DNA from: a bacterium
GTDB lineage: Bacteria > Auribacterota > UBA3054 > JAPLST01
NCBI GenBank assembly: GCA_026417575.1
Contig: JAOACZ010000086.1
Span: forward strand, 1-39,641
Direction: 5' to 3'
Length of the DNA stretch: 39,641 bases
Made by a program: the position numbers and the translations under genes. The notes below the pieces were generated by a model, which was given only the letters and a program-made list of their open reading frames with translations, did not search any database and had not been told where the DNA came from. Numbering within the stretch: the first letter of the stretch is position 1; the number at the start of each line of letters is the position of its first letter. This document shows, piece after piece, positions 25,951-35,200 of the stretch.

Positions 25951-27747
25951 CTAGATGTTTGGCGGGCAGGGCTCGTCCCATTCGGCGATCCGCGTTATGC
26001 GACCCTGTGAGAGCTCACGCACACGTTGTGTCAGCTCAGCGTAGCGGGCATCCAGCATACCAAAGCGCGCCTGAATACACTCAATACCCTGAGGCTTGTT
26101 GTGACGCATCCACATGGTGCGAAAAGCGGCGGCCATGGAACGAATGCTACGCCGCACGCGAGGTATGTCGCGCGCAGCAAGTTGCAACGAGCGCTGGTCA
26201 CCGAGACGATAAGCGGCTAGCATGCGCGCGAAGAGTTGATAGCGCTGCGCAAAGGCGTGGGCCGTTGCGAACGCGTAGGTTACATGGCCGCAGGCGCGGT
26301 CACGCACATGTCGCCGGAGGCGGGCGGCAAGCTGGGCGAACTGCCGTGCAATCTGGGCAATCACGCGAGGGCGATCGTGCGCGTACGTGCGCAGATGTGT
26401 CTCGAAAATGGGATCATCCCACATGTCTGGATGAAAGTCGCGGACAGCGCTGTGGAGTCGGCTCGCGAGGAGGTGCACAGCGTAACTTGCGCGACACACC
26501 GCGGCAAATCGTCGTTCCAACGTAGATTTAGAGGGCAGGGCGTGACCGTAGGCCCGTTCGGCACACCATGCCATACCAGCAAAAGCCGAATCGTGGTCGC
26601 AGTAGGCGCCATTGTCGCCCCACTGAGTGAACACCAGTTCGCGAACTTGCAGTTTTGTGCAGGCGTCAATGCACGGGTTCGCGGCGTAGACGGTGGCTGC
26701 GTGATCGTACCAGTAACGGTTCCATGTCCAAATTCCCGAGGCCATGATTGGCTCCTTCCCCATGGCGCGATGGCGCTGAATCCAATCTTCATAGAATGCT
26801 TGCTCACGGTGATAGTAATCCCAATAGACCAAATCCACATCTGGAGGAATGTTCTGCGCTACTTCACGAGGAATGACTGCGTGGGGGTCGTAGTAGTCAT
26901 GGGTGGGGGATCCTAGCCGGAAGCACATATCTGACCAGATCATGGGTTGTACGCCATGCTGACGACAGATAGCGACAACGCGCTGGAGGTGTTCTACCAT
27001 TAGTTGCGTGGCGGGACGGTACCCCTTGAGGGTGAGGTAGCGCCCTCGTCCGAGATCATCGGCCTCGTCCATACCGATGTGGATACGTCTAGTGCGGTAG
27101 ACACTTTTCCACTGTGCGATCATCTTTTCAATTAACTGATATGTACGTGGTTCGCCCACCATGAGGACGCTCGGCGTGTCACGCACATCCCAATAGGCGT
27201 GATGACGCAGAACCTTTTCCAAGTGCCCCAAGGTTTGAATGCACGGAATAAGTTCAATGCCAAGACGTGCGGCGTACATGTCGAGCTCGCGAAGTTCATC
27301 AGGGGTGTAGCGCCCGCGCTGGAATCCAAAATATGGTTCCCCGGGCAATGCGTAGGTGTCTTCTGTGTAGAGCATCGCCATATTGTAGCCCAGGAGCGCC
27401 AAGCGTTGCAGCCACTTTTTCATGTGATCGACGGTGATGACGGCATTGCGTGAGCAATCGAGCATAATACCCAACGTTGTGAAGGGTGTTCGCTCGTCCA
27501 CACGAGCGAGGCCAGCCAGTACAGCGCCGACACCCCGAGCGGCCTGTGCCAAGCAGTGGTAGCGAATATGCGCAGTGTTGCCGACACGTCGAACAGTGCA
27601 CACGCCGGGGGTAGCGACTTGCTCAAAGACAAGCTGAATCGCGTCTCGGCGTTCCTCGTAGACAGGATACGCAGACCTTAGCTCACGCAGCAGTGGCCGC
27701 AGTTCCGACTGAGTTCGATCTTTTTTCCAGCTGACGCCGATACGCAT
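25951..27747 (-). CDS. GH20-type beta-N-acetylhexosaminidase-like protein
   Basis: 598 residues. ATG 27747 is chosen because GGAG lies 9-12 bases upstream; an in-frame GTG at 27756 is possible. A TIM barrel of the GH20 type is visible: L-G-I-M-L-D-C-S-R-N at its start, Y-N-M-A-M-L-Y-T-E-D, P-C-I-Q-T-L-G-H-L-E, the catalytic pair Asp227-Glu228 in H-I-G-M-D-E-A-D, then V-Y-W-D-Y-Y and F-T-Q-W-G-D-N-G. The C-terminal 230 residues are helical and lack a recognised domain. No signal peptide is seen, so it acts in the cytoplasm, like the hexosaminidase D branch. It removes terminal N-acetylhexosamine or galactosamine; the exact substrate is unknown. It is a lone gene, divergent from the amylase cluster. 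Confidence 0.8.
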   Translation of the reverse strand: MRIGVSWKKDRTQSELRPLLRELRSAYPVYEERRDAIQLVFEQVATPGVCTVRRVGNTAHIRYHCLAQAARGVGAVLAGLARVDERTPFTTLGIMLDCSRNAVITVDHMKKWLQRLALLGYNMAMLYTEDTYALPGEPYFGFQRGRYTPDELRELDMYAARLGIELIPCIQTLGHLEKVLRHHAYWDVRDTPSVLMVGEPRTYQLIEKMIAQWKSVYRTRRIHIGMDEADDLGRGRYLTLKGYRPATQLMVEHLQRVVAICRQHGVQPMIWSDMCFRLGSPTHDYYDPHAVIPREVAQNIPPDVDLVYWDYYHREQAFYEDWIQRHRAMGKEPIMASGIWTWNRYWYDHAATVYAANPCIDACTKLQVRELVFTQWGDNGAYCDHDSAFAGMAWCAERAYGHALPSKSTLERRFAAVCRASYAVHLLASRLHSAVRDFHPDMWDDPIFETHLRTYAHDRPRVIAQIARQFAQLAARLRRHVRDRACGHVTYAFATAHAFAQRYQLFARMLAAYRLGDQRSLQLAARDIPRVRRSIRSMAAAFRTMWMRHNKPQGIECIQARFGMLDARYAELTQRVRELSQGRITRIAEWDEPCPPNI

Positions 27748-27988
27748 AATCTCCACTCCAGATCAAGGGTTGTATGTGTTTCGTTTTTGTTGTGCTAAGG
27801 CAACCACCGGGAGCACCGGGCTAGGAGATTGATTGGAACTAGCCGGCTGCAGTGTCACAATTCTCCACGCAGGTAGAGTAGCAGGGCATGGATCCTGTGG
27901 GGATCGGGTGTCTTCATTGGGACAATCCCGTGGCATTATAGCAAAGACGTTATTTCAATGGAGAGAACGAACGCGACGCGGGCGAAAA

Positions 27989-28017
27989 TTGCGTGTGAGA
28001 GTAGAATTTGGTATACT
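27989..28017 (+). promoter_or_regulatory. Promoter of the amylase cluster
   Basis: TTGCGT (27989-27994), 17-base spacer, TATACT (28012-28017). The ATG of the first gene is at 28023, only 5 bases after the -10 box, so the start codon coincides with the expected transcription start. There is no room for a ribosome-binding site; a leaderless message is the simplest reading. Confidence 0.6.
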
Positions 28018-28022
28018 GAGTC

Positions 28023-28586
28023 ATGGACTGGAGAAGCTTGCAATATTTTTTCGTAACGTTATCAATGATTTTCTTTACCGCTTGCGCATGGGCGACAAAT
28101 TGGCACTGTTATTACACTAATTGCTTGTATCTTTACGCGGCGGAAGTGGAGAATGGACGGACGGTGACAGCGGTGCGGGCTGAGATTCAAGTACTGCGGC
28201 GTGCGGAGCGGTTCGGGGCGCTGACGAATGTGGTTGCAGGGGCGGCGGTAAGCGTGCCATTGGTGCGTGAAGGAAGAGGTTTTGCGGTGTATCACATCTT
28301 CGCGGCGCAGCAGCACCGACTCTGGGAGCCGGTGGAGCTAGGGATACGCGTGACGAAACATTACACGTACGCCGATGGGGGCAGGGGTGCAACTGTACGC
28401 GAGTTTTATTGGACAGGACGAGGGAGTGGGGTGGTTCGGTGTGGAGGTGATGACACGGCGGAGCGGGTAAGCGATCGAGAGGCGGCAGCAGGCCGCGCGT
28501 TAGAGGCGTGTATGCGGGAGCACCGAAGGAGTGGCGGGGGTACGAACGACGTGTTATTCGTGGCGCGATGGGGCTACGTGAGTTAA
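28023..28586 (+). CDS. Small exported protein of unknown function, first gene of the amylase cluster
   Basis: 187 residues. The N terminus is a signal sequence with hydrophobic stretch F-F-V-T-L-S-M-I-F-F-T. It is cleaved either after A-W-A (signal peptidase I) or before Cys in F-T-A-C as an atypical lipobox. The mature part is a mixed alpha/beta sequence with many Arg and Gly residues, a T-N-V-V-A-G-A-A-V-S-V-P core and a few cysteines. No family is recognised. It lies 39 bases before the giant amylase and shares its G-rich codon use, so it probably works with it at the cell surface. The start is supported by a promoter 5 bases upstream. Confidence 0.6.
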   Translation: MDWRSLQYFFVTLSMIFFTACAWATNWHCYYTNCLYLYAAEVENGRTVTAVRAEIQVLRRAERFGALTNVVAGAAVSVPLVREGRGFAVYHIFAAQQHRLWEPVELGIRVTKHYTYADGGRGATVREFYWTGRGSGVVRCGGDDTAERVSDREAAAGRALEACMREHRRSGGGTNDVLFVARWGYVS

Positions 28587-28625
28587 CTGAAGAGCCTTTC
28601 GAACACATAGGGCATGGAGGGCACA

Positions 28626-31600
28626 ATGAGACGCGGGGTACTACTCCTTGGTTGGATATTAGGCGGTGTGGGGGTGGCTTTGGGGGCGCCGTTGACCGCG
28701 GCAAATCAGCTATGGAACATTCGTACCAACTGGCCACGGTCGTACTATCCCTCGAAAACTGACTGGCGTTCGACAGTGTGTTTCCAGCTCATGACGGACC
28801 GGTGGTACGACGGTTGCCCGACCAATAACGAACTGGCGTACGGCGGGTACGACGTGACAGACCGGTCGCTCCGACATGGAGGCGATTTTGAAGGCATACG
28901 ACGGAAGGTGGAGTATCTGAAAGGCTTCGGCGTGGACATGATCTGGATATCGCCGATTTTTCAGAACAAGTACAATGAGTATCACGGGTATGGGCAGATT
29001 GATCGGACATTGCTGGACAAACGATGGGGGACCGTGATTGACATGCGCCGGATGACGGATGCGTTGCATGCGCGTGGGGTGTTGCTGTGTATTGACGAGG
29101 TGTCGAATCACGGGGGCAATCTGCTATATGGATCGAATCTTCTGGGAGACTGGCCGAAGTTCCATATGCACACGGATGAGTACACGCTGCACTATGCGAA
29201 CACGAATGAAGTGCACGCTGACTACGTCGTAAGCAACGTGTACAGCGCGACGGGGAATTACGGGTGTAATTTTGACAGCGGTGGTAATCCTGTGTGCGAC
29301 ACAGGGAGCGGGGGTTTTTTTGCCGACGATTTTCATCACAACGGGGAGTGCTCGTTTGATAGTTCGTGGCAGCAATGGTTGGGGGAGTTTCCGGGGGTAG
29401 GGTATGATGATTTTGCGACGGAGCGGGGGAGCTGCATCGCGCGGCACATTGACACGTTTACGAACTTGTTAGCGCACGATATTGACGCGATACGTGAGGA
29501 CACCCCGATGGAGATGCTGGTGTACTATTTTCAACAGTGGTGCCCGGCATCACGGGTCTTTGCCCGCGACGCTTTGGGCAAAAGCAACTTCTTTATGTTC
29601 GGCGAGTACTTCACATCGTTTGAGTATGCGAAGAAGATGACGGGGCGGAATGCGAACGGAGTTGATTTTTGTTTGAACGCGGGGGTGGATTATCGGAGCT
29701 ACTTTGATTTTTTTCGACCGGCGGTGTTTGAGCAGCAGAACGGCTACTTGGGCAAACTGAAGCAGACGTACGACGCCTACAGCTCGTATGACTTTACCGA
29801 CTGGCGGGACGGGGAACGCAAGTACACGATGTTGACGTTTTACAACAACCACGATCAACCACGCCTCTCTACGTGGCCCGACGGTGACGCGAAAACGCGG
29901 TTAGCCTCAGGCATAATCCTCACCTGGCCGGGAATCCCATGCTTGTATCACGGCGACGAACAAGGATTTAAGACAACGTTTGATGGGGACAAGAACGTGC
30001 GCGAAGACTACATGGTGAGCGCGGCGTACGTGGTGGATGGCGGCGTGACGAATCGGGCGCGTGGGGACAACTTTAACATGTGCCACGAGAACTACCGTTG
30101 GATAGCCAAGATCGCGAACTATCGACGTTTGTACCCGGCGTTGTGGCAGACAGACGAGCTGCGCGAGCGCTGGCATCAGAGCTACTATCAGAACGGCATC
30201 TACGCTTTTACGCGCATATGGGGTCATCCGACGAACTGGGTGCTGGTAGTGTTTAACACGTGGTCGGGCACGTTGAGCTATGGGCCGATGTACACTGAAT
30301 GGACCAACACCACGGTAGTGAACTTGATGAACACGAGCGAGACGGCGACCACGGACGGGAGCGGGCGTATGAGCGGGAGTTGCGTTGGTTACGGGCTGCA
30401 ACTGTGGGTACCGCAGAGCAATGTGCGCGCGTTAGCGCCGGTAGTTGAGTCGGTGAGTCCAGCTCACGACGCGTGGGTCGCCTCGCCGACCAGTATTCAG
30501 CTTACGTTTAGCAAGCCGATGGCGTGGGGGGCGTTAACGGGTGCCTTTCGCGTGAACGGGCAGCCAGTTGCAGCAAGCACACTCAGTCTGGGGAGCGGCA
30601 ACAAAGTGCTGACCTACACGCCATCGCCGGCATTGGGCGAAGGGATTCACTGGATTAGTATCAGCACGGCTGCATATGATACGACAGATAGCCTGCCGCT
30701 GTTCGCTGAATTTAGTACGCGGCTGCGGATTGGGAGTGTGACGAACCCAGTGATCAACTATGATTTGAAAACAGATCCGACGCTGATTAACGACGGTGGT
30801 TCTTACAGTGGCGCTGTGGTGACCTTGTATCACAAGGCGGTGGGAGCGGAGTGGTTCCGGTGCAAGAATGAGGGTGGCACGTGGAGCGCATGGATGCCAT
30901 ACACGAACGTGTCGAGCTGGACCTTGAGCGGGGTGGGGGGGACGCGGCGCGTGTGGGTGCAGTATTGGGCTGATGGCAGTGCGGCCTTTATCATCTATGA
31001 TGACGTGGCTGAGGCGGGGACACTTACGGCGAATTTCACTGGCACGCCACTCAGCGGGACGAATCCTTTGAGAGTGGTATTCACGGACTTGTCCACGACA
31101 GCCACGGTGCCGATTATCTCATGGCAGTGGGATTTTGGCGACGGGAACACATCGAATTTACGGCATCCGACCAACGTGTACCGACAGACAGGCATGTACA
31201 CTGTGCGTCTGATTGTGTCGGATGGGTACAACGTAGCGACCAACCGTAAGGAGCGCTACGTGGCAGTGTACGAGCCGCGGGCTGGTGACGATATTGAGAG
31301 CAGTGTGTACACGGATGATATGTTTGTGGGCAAGAACGGGGGATATGGGTTTGGGGCGTGGCAGGCATGTACGGTGACAGACGGGGGGACGTGGCGTGAG
31401 ATAGGAGGGAACAAAATTAGCGGGGCGCGATCCATGGGGACATGGGGGAATCCGGGTAACTATGCAATTCGGCGTAGTTTTGCTACCGCATTGACCAACG
31501 CGGCACGCTTTACGTTCAAGTGGCGGCCGCGAGCGACGCTGAATGCTGGGCATCGGATTGCCGTGATCTTGCGGAATGGGGATAGCAACCAGCATTGGGT

Positions 31601-33464
31601 GGGCCAACGGCTCGCCTTGTTCTTTGAAGATGTGAGCGGCACGGACATTTTGCGCTTTTACGATGGTGTCGATAAGAACACAAGTGTGAGCTACCAGTAC
31701 GGCCATGTGTACGCGGTCGAAATCATAGTTGACCCAACGAATAACACCTACGCATTTACGGTACGCGACGAAGACAGTCCCAGCAACGCCGTAAGCACAA
31801 ACGGGACGTTGATCACCAGCGGCGGTCTCGCAGGGACTCCGATCAATTCGTTTGCTTTGTACCTACAGCTTGGCAGCACAGATCACGACAGTATCTGGGA
31901 TGAGTTCTTAGTGACCACAGCGTCGAATACGTTGGTAGCCTCGTTTGTAGCGGTGCCGACGAATGGGCCGGCACCGTTGTCGGTGCAATTTACCGATGCA
32001 TCATTGGGCGGACCAACCGCGTGGGCGTGGGATGTTGACAACAACGGAAGCGTGGATGCGACGGTTCAGCATCCCGCGTGGACGTACCAGACGGCTGGCG
32101 TATACAGTGTGCGGCTGACTGTCAGCAACGGTGCGAATGCGGCCACGCTGGTGAAGCCGGGGTACATCGTTGTGAGCGCGCCGACGGCACCGGCGGCGCC
32201 GGCGTTTTATGCGCCGACGGCGTATGCGCACCGCGTGGATGTAGCATGGCAACGGAATGCGTCGAACGACCCAGTATTGATTGTGCGGAACACGAGCGGC
32301 GTGTTTGGGACACCAACGAACGGGACATGGTACTCAGCTGGGCAAAGCGCGCTGGGCGGCTACGTTGTTTTTGCTGGGGCAGGAACGTTTGTCCGCGATA
32401 CGAATCTGGCACCGCAGGTGCAGTACTACTACGTAGCCTGGTCAGTGAATGCGCAGACAAACTACTCCCTCAGTTACGCGGCGACGAATGCGACCACGCT
32501 GGCATTTGGGGCTCCGAGTAGTTTGCAAGCGGTGGCGCATTCGGGTGCGATTGACCTTACCTGGCAAAAGAACAGTGCGGGACACGGGGTGCTGATCGTG
32601 CGCTCGCTAAGCGGGGCGTTTTACGAACCGAGCGACTTTGCGACTTATGCGGTGGGACAAAATGCATTAGGGGGCGTTGTCGTGTACAAAGGTAGCGGGA
32701 CAAGCTTCCGCGACGATAACCTCAACTATGAGCAGACATATTACTACAAAGCATGGTCGTGCGACGACGAGTACGTGGGGCCGTACTATTCGAGTGGGAC
32801 GACTGTGAACAAGACAACAGGTGAAGGTCTGCCAGAGTACCTGGAGGTCACGTTTGATAACGCTGCGGAAGGAGAATTATTTGCGGTAGTAATGAGCGGT
32901 GGGGTGTGGTATGTCAGCGGGGGAAGCTACTGGTGGACGAACGGGGCGGCACCAGCTGCAGGAGCGGTTGTGTTGGTCGATGGGGTACGCAACCCTGTAT
33001 ACAGAGGTGTGGAGTTCTCGGCGCGTCTTAAGCCGTATGCGGCGAGCCCATTCCAGCGTGCCGGGTTGGTAGGGCATTACCGGGTCAGTGGTGCGGGTGT
33101 GCGGCAGTGTTACTTGCTGACGATTACGAACGCGACCAACGTGCGCTTGGCGATGACGCGATATGAAAATGGGGGGGAGGTGGAACTTGTGAGCACAGAT
33201 ACGGGGGCGGCGTTTGATACTAACGCTACGTACATTCTCACGTTGCGTTTTCCGGGAGACAACAGTTTTGTCGGCTCGCTGCAGACGAATGGTGGGATTG
33301 TGGTTGCTCAGGTACTTGGCAGTGATACAAATTATCCAACCGGTCTGGTGGGACTGTACGCTGGTTACGGCTCAGGTGCGGAGTTTTTATATTTTATGAC
33401 GCAAGCGCCAGAGCCGGTTTTTGGTTGGTTGGTCGTTATGCTGTGGGTGGTACGGCGGCGATGA
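28626..33464 (+). CDS. Giant multidomain secreted alpha-amylase (GH13) with PKD, FN3-like and PEP-CTERM domains
   Basis: 1612 residues; ATG 28626 has GGAGGG upstream (the ATG at 28614 overlaps that site). A signal peptide (about 1-20) precedes the GH13 barrel (about 40-590) with D-E-V-S-N-H, nucleophile Asp292 in I-R-E-D-T-P, acid Glu327 in F-G-E-Y-F and Asp410 in Y-N-N-H-D-Q. It is followed by a Big-like domain (about 600-695), PKD 1 (near W-D-F-G-D-G at 834-839), a LamG-like jellyroll (about 898-1093), PKD 2 (about 1095-1180) and two similar FN3-like repeats (about 1188-1292, 1293-1397). A beta-rich C-terminal domain comes next. The end A-P-E-P, hydrophobic stretch, R-R-R is a PEP-CTERM sorting tail. 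The enzyme should degrade alpha-glucan at the cell surface. Confidence 0.92.
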   Translation: MRRGVLLLGWILGGVGVALGAPLTAANQLWNIRTNWPRSYYPSKTDWRSTVCFQLMTDRWYDGCPTNNELAYGGYDVTDRSLRHGGDFEGIRRKVEYLKGFGVDMIWISPIFQNKYNEYHGYGQIDRTLLDKRWGTVIDMRRMTDALHARGVLLCIDEVSNHGGNLLYGSNLLGDWPKFHMHTDEYTLHYANTNEVHADYVVSNVYSATGNYGCNFDSGGNPVCDTGSGGFFADDFHHNGECSFDSSWQQWLGEFPGVGYDDFATERGSCIARHIDTFTNLLAHDIDAIREDTPMEMLVYYFQQWCPASRVFARDALGKSNFFMFGEYFTSFEYAKKMTGRNANGVDFCLNAGVDYRSYFDFFRPAVFEQQNGYLGKLKQTYDAYSSYDFTDWRDGERKYTMLTFYNNHDQPRLSTWPDGDAKTRLASGIILTWPGIPCLYHGDEQGFKTTFDGDKNVREDYMVSAAYVVDGGVTNRARGDNFNMCHENYRWIAKIANYRRLYPALWQTDELRERWHQSYYQNGIYAFTRIWGHPTNWVLVVFNTWSGTLSYGPMYTEWTNTTVVNLMNTSETATTDGSGRMSGSCVGYGLQLWVPQSNVRALAPVVESVSPAHDAWVASPTSIQLTFSKPMAWGALTGAFRVNGQPVAASTLSLGSGNKVLTYTPSPALGEGIHWISISTAAYDTTDSLPLFAEFSTRLRIGSVTNPVINYDLKTDPTLINDGGSYSGAVVTLYHKAVGAEWFRCKNEGGTWSAWMPYTNVSSWTLSGVGGTRRVWVQYWADGSAAFIIYDDVAEAGTLTANFTGTPLSGTNPLRVVFTDLSTTATVPIISWQWDFGDGNTSNLRHPTNVYRQTGMYTVRLIVSDGYNVATNRKERYVAVYEPRAGDDIESSVYTDDMFVGKNGGYGFGAWQACTVTDGGTWREIGGNKISGARSMGTWGNPGNYAIRRSFATALTNAARFTFKWRPRATLNAGHRIAVILRNGDSNQHWVGQRLALFFEDVSGTDILRFYDGVDKNTSVSYQYGHVYAVEIIVDPTNNTYAFTVRDEDSPSNAVSTNGTLITSGGLAGTPINSFALYLQLGSTDHDSIWDEFLVTTASNTLVASFVAVPTNGPAPLSVQFTDASLGGPTAWAWDVDNNGSVDATVQHPAWTYQTAGVYSVRLTVSNGANAATLVKPGYIVVSAPTAPAAPAFYAPTAYAHRVDVAWQRNASNDPVLIVRNTSGVFGTPTNGTWYSAGQSALGGYVVFAGAGTFVRDTNLAPQVQYYYVAWSVNAQTNYSLSYAATNATTLAFGAPSSLQAVAHSGAIDLTWQKNSAGHGVLIVRSLSGAFYEPSDFATYAVGQNALGGVVVYKGSGTSFRDDNLNYEQTYYYKAWSCDDEYVGPYYSSGTTVNKTTGEGLPEYLEVTFDNAAEGELFAVVMSGGVWYVSGGSYWWTNGAAPAAGAVVLVDGVRNPVYRGVEFSARLKPYAASPFQRAGLVGHYRVSGAGVRQCYLLTITNATNVRLAMTRYENGGEVELVSTDTGAAFDTNATYILTLRFPGDNSFVGSLQTNGGIVVAQVLGSDTNYPTGLVGLYAGYGSGAEFLYFMTQAPEPVFGWLVVMLWVVRRR

Positions 33465-35200
33465 GGACACCGGGGTGGGCGCGGGGCGCGGTATGGTATC
33501 AGATTTTCCCCGAGCGGTTTTGTAACGGGGACGTTACTAATGATCCGGAAGCGCGGTGGTTGGAGCGACCGGGGATTACGGGGTGGAAGGTACGCCGTTG
33601 GACGCGTGAGTGGTACGCAACAGATGAGTGGGAAGAGCGAATAGGTGGGCTGCGGTCGAGTATCTGGCACCGACGTTATGGGGGCGACCTAGCTGGTATT
33701 CGGCAAAAACTTGATTACTTGCAACAGCTTGGCGTGACGGCCCTCTACCTCACACCGGTGTTTATGGCGCGCTCAGCCCACAAGTACGATGGCGCAAGCT
33801 ATCACCATGTCGATCCTTACTTTGGGCCTGATCCGGCGGGAGACTTTGCCGCGTTGGCCGCCGTTGATGAGACGGAGGATCCCCGCACGTGGATATGGAC
33901 ACGTGCTGATCGTGCTCTTCTGGACCTGATTAACGACGTGCACGCACGCGGCATGCGGATCATCCTGGATGGTGTATTCAACCATACTGGTCGGGAATGT
34001 TTCGCATTCAAGGATCTCTTGCGGCATGGGCGGAAATCGCCTTATGCTAACTGGTATCGCATCGAAGAGTGGAACGACGCACTTCCGCATGGTTTCAAAG
34101 TGGCAGGGTGGTTTGGACACGCGAGCCTACCAGAGCTTGCGCGGGATCACGACACGCTTGCAGCACCTGTGCGGCAGTACATTTTCAATGCAGTGCGACG
34201 CTGGATGGACCCGCATGGGAACGGGGATGTGCAGGCTGGAGTAGATGGCTGGCGCCTGGATGTGGCCTTTTGCGTGCCGCACGGCTTTTGGAAAGAGTTC
34301 CGTGCGGTGGTGAAAGGAATCAACCCGGAGGCCTACCTTACTGGGGAAGTAATCGAGGTTGCTCCAGCGTATCTTCAGGGGGACGAGTTTGATGCGCTGA
34401 TGAATTACCCGTGGCTAACCTCGGTGGTGGAATTTTTTGTAGATCGCCGGACACGCATCAGTGTCGAGACGTTTGACCGGCGGCTGCGCGAAGTGCGCAA
34501 CGCGTATCCCGCGGAGGCGACAGCGGTAATGCAAAACTTGCTTGATAGTCACGATACGGCGCGGCTTGCCACGATGCTCATGAACCCGGATGGTTCGTTC
34601 CGCGACTGGGGGCATTATCATCAATTTTCGCAGGCTTTGAAAAACGCGCGTTACAACGTACGCAAGCCGACCCGCGATGCGCGACGGCGTCAGCGCTTGA
34701 TCGTTCTCTTTCAGATGACCTACCTTGGGGCGCCGATGATCTACTACGGCGATGAGGTGGGCATGTGGGGTGGGAATGATCCGTGTTGTCGCAAGCCCAT
34801 GGTATGGCGTGAATTGACATACGAAGCAGAAACGAGGGGCCCGGATGGCGAGGCCCACGAGGCGGAGGAGGTAGTATGTGACGATGAGCTGTATGACTGG
34901 TATCGGAAATTGATTGCGCTCCGGCGGAACTCGCCAGCCTTGTGTGAAGGCAGGTTTGAGACGGTGTTGTGCGATAATCAAAAGCAGGTCTATGTGTTCA
35001 AGCGCGAGCATCTGAGAGAGACAGCCGTGGTAGCTTTGAACAATAACGAACAAGCTGTGCAGTTGGACAGACGCGCGTTAGGATTGACGGAAAGCGCTGT
35101 CAGCGCGCTCACGCACTCGCGGATCGGTCAGCGGCTGGTCTTGCAGCCTGTGAGTGGCGATGTCTTCCTGACGCGCAATCCGGGTGTTCCGAGTGGATAA
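33461..35200 (+). CDS. Cytoplasmic neopullulanase/cyclomaltodextrinase-type GH13
   Basis: 579 residues; ATG 33461 overlaps the amylase stop (ATGA). It begins directly with W-A-R-G-A-V-W-Y-Q-I-F-P-E-R-F, with no signal peptide and no N-terminal starch-binding domain. Catalytic residues: Asp267 in D-G-W-R-L-D-V, Glu296 in T-G-E-V-I-E and Asp365 in D-S-H-D-T-A-R, plus D-G-V-F-N-H-T-G. It fits the neopullulanase/maltogenic-amylase subfamily that cuts short linear or branched malto-oligosaccharides. Pairing with the surface amylase suggests outside attack followed by cytoplasmic processing; no transporter gene is in the window. It overlaps the next gene by 17 bases. Confidence 0.9.
   Translation: MRTPGWARGAVWYQIFPERFCNGDVTNDPEARWLERPGITGWKVRRWTREWYATDEWEERIGGLRSSIWHRRYGGDLAGIRQKLDYLQQLGVTALYLTPVFMARSAHKYDGASYHHVDPYFGPDPAGDFAALAAVDETEDPRTWIWTRADRALLDLINDVHARGMRIILDGVFNHTGRECFAFKDLLRHGRKSPYANWYRIEEWNDALPHGFKVAGWFGHASLPELARDHDTLAAPVRQYIFNAVRRWMDPHGNGDVQAGVDGWRLDVAFCVPHGFWKEFRAVVKGINPEAYLTGEVIEVAPAYLQGDEFDALMNYPWLTSVVEFFVDRRTRISVETFDRRLREVRNAYPAEATAVMQNLLDSHDTARLATMLMNPDGSFRDWGHYHQFSQALKNARYNVRKPTRDARRRQRLIVLFQMTYLGAPMIYYGDEVGMWGGNDPCCRKPMVWRELTYEAETRGPDGEAHEAEEVVCDDELYDWYRKLIALRRNSPALCEGRFETVLCDNQKQVYVFKREHLRETAVVALNNNEQAVQLDRRALGLTESAVSALTHSRIGQRLVLQPVSGDVFLTRNPGVPSG

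Noticed and set aside
25951-26916. Plus-strand open frames across the GH20 gene
   Set aside because: They are shadows of the minus-strand gene, which has catalytic Asp-Glu and barrel motifs in frame.
28626-33464. The PKD/FN3 repeats of the amylase as a recent DNA-level tandem repeat
   Set aside because: The two FN3-like copies are alike in protein but their DNA has diverged, so this is old domain duplication and not a repeat instability.
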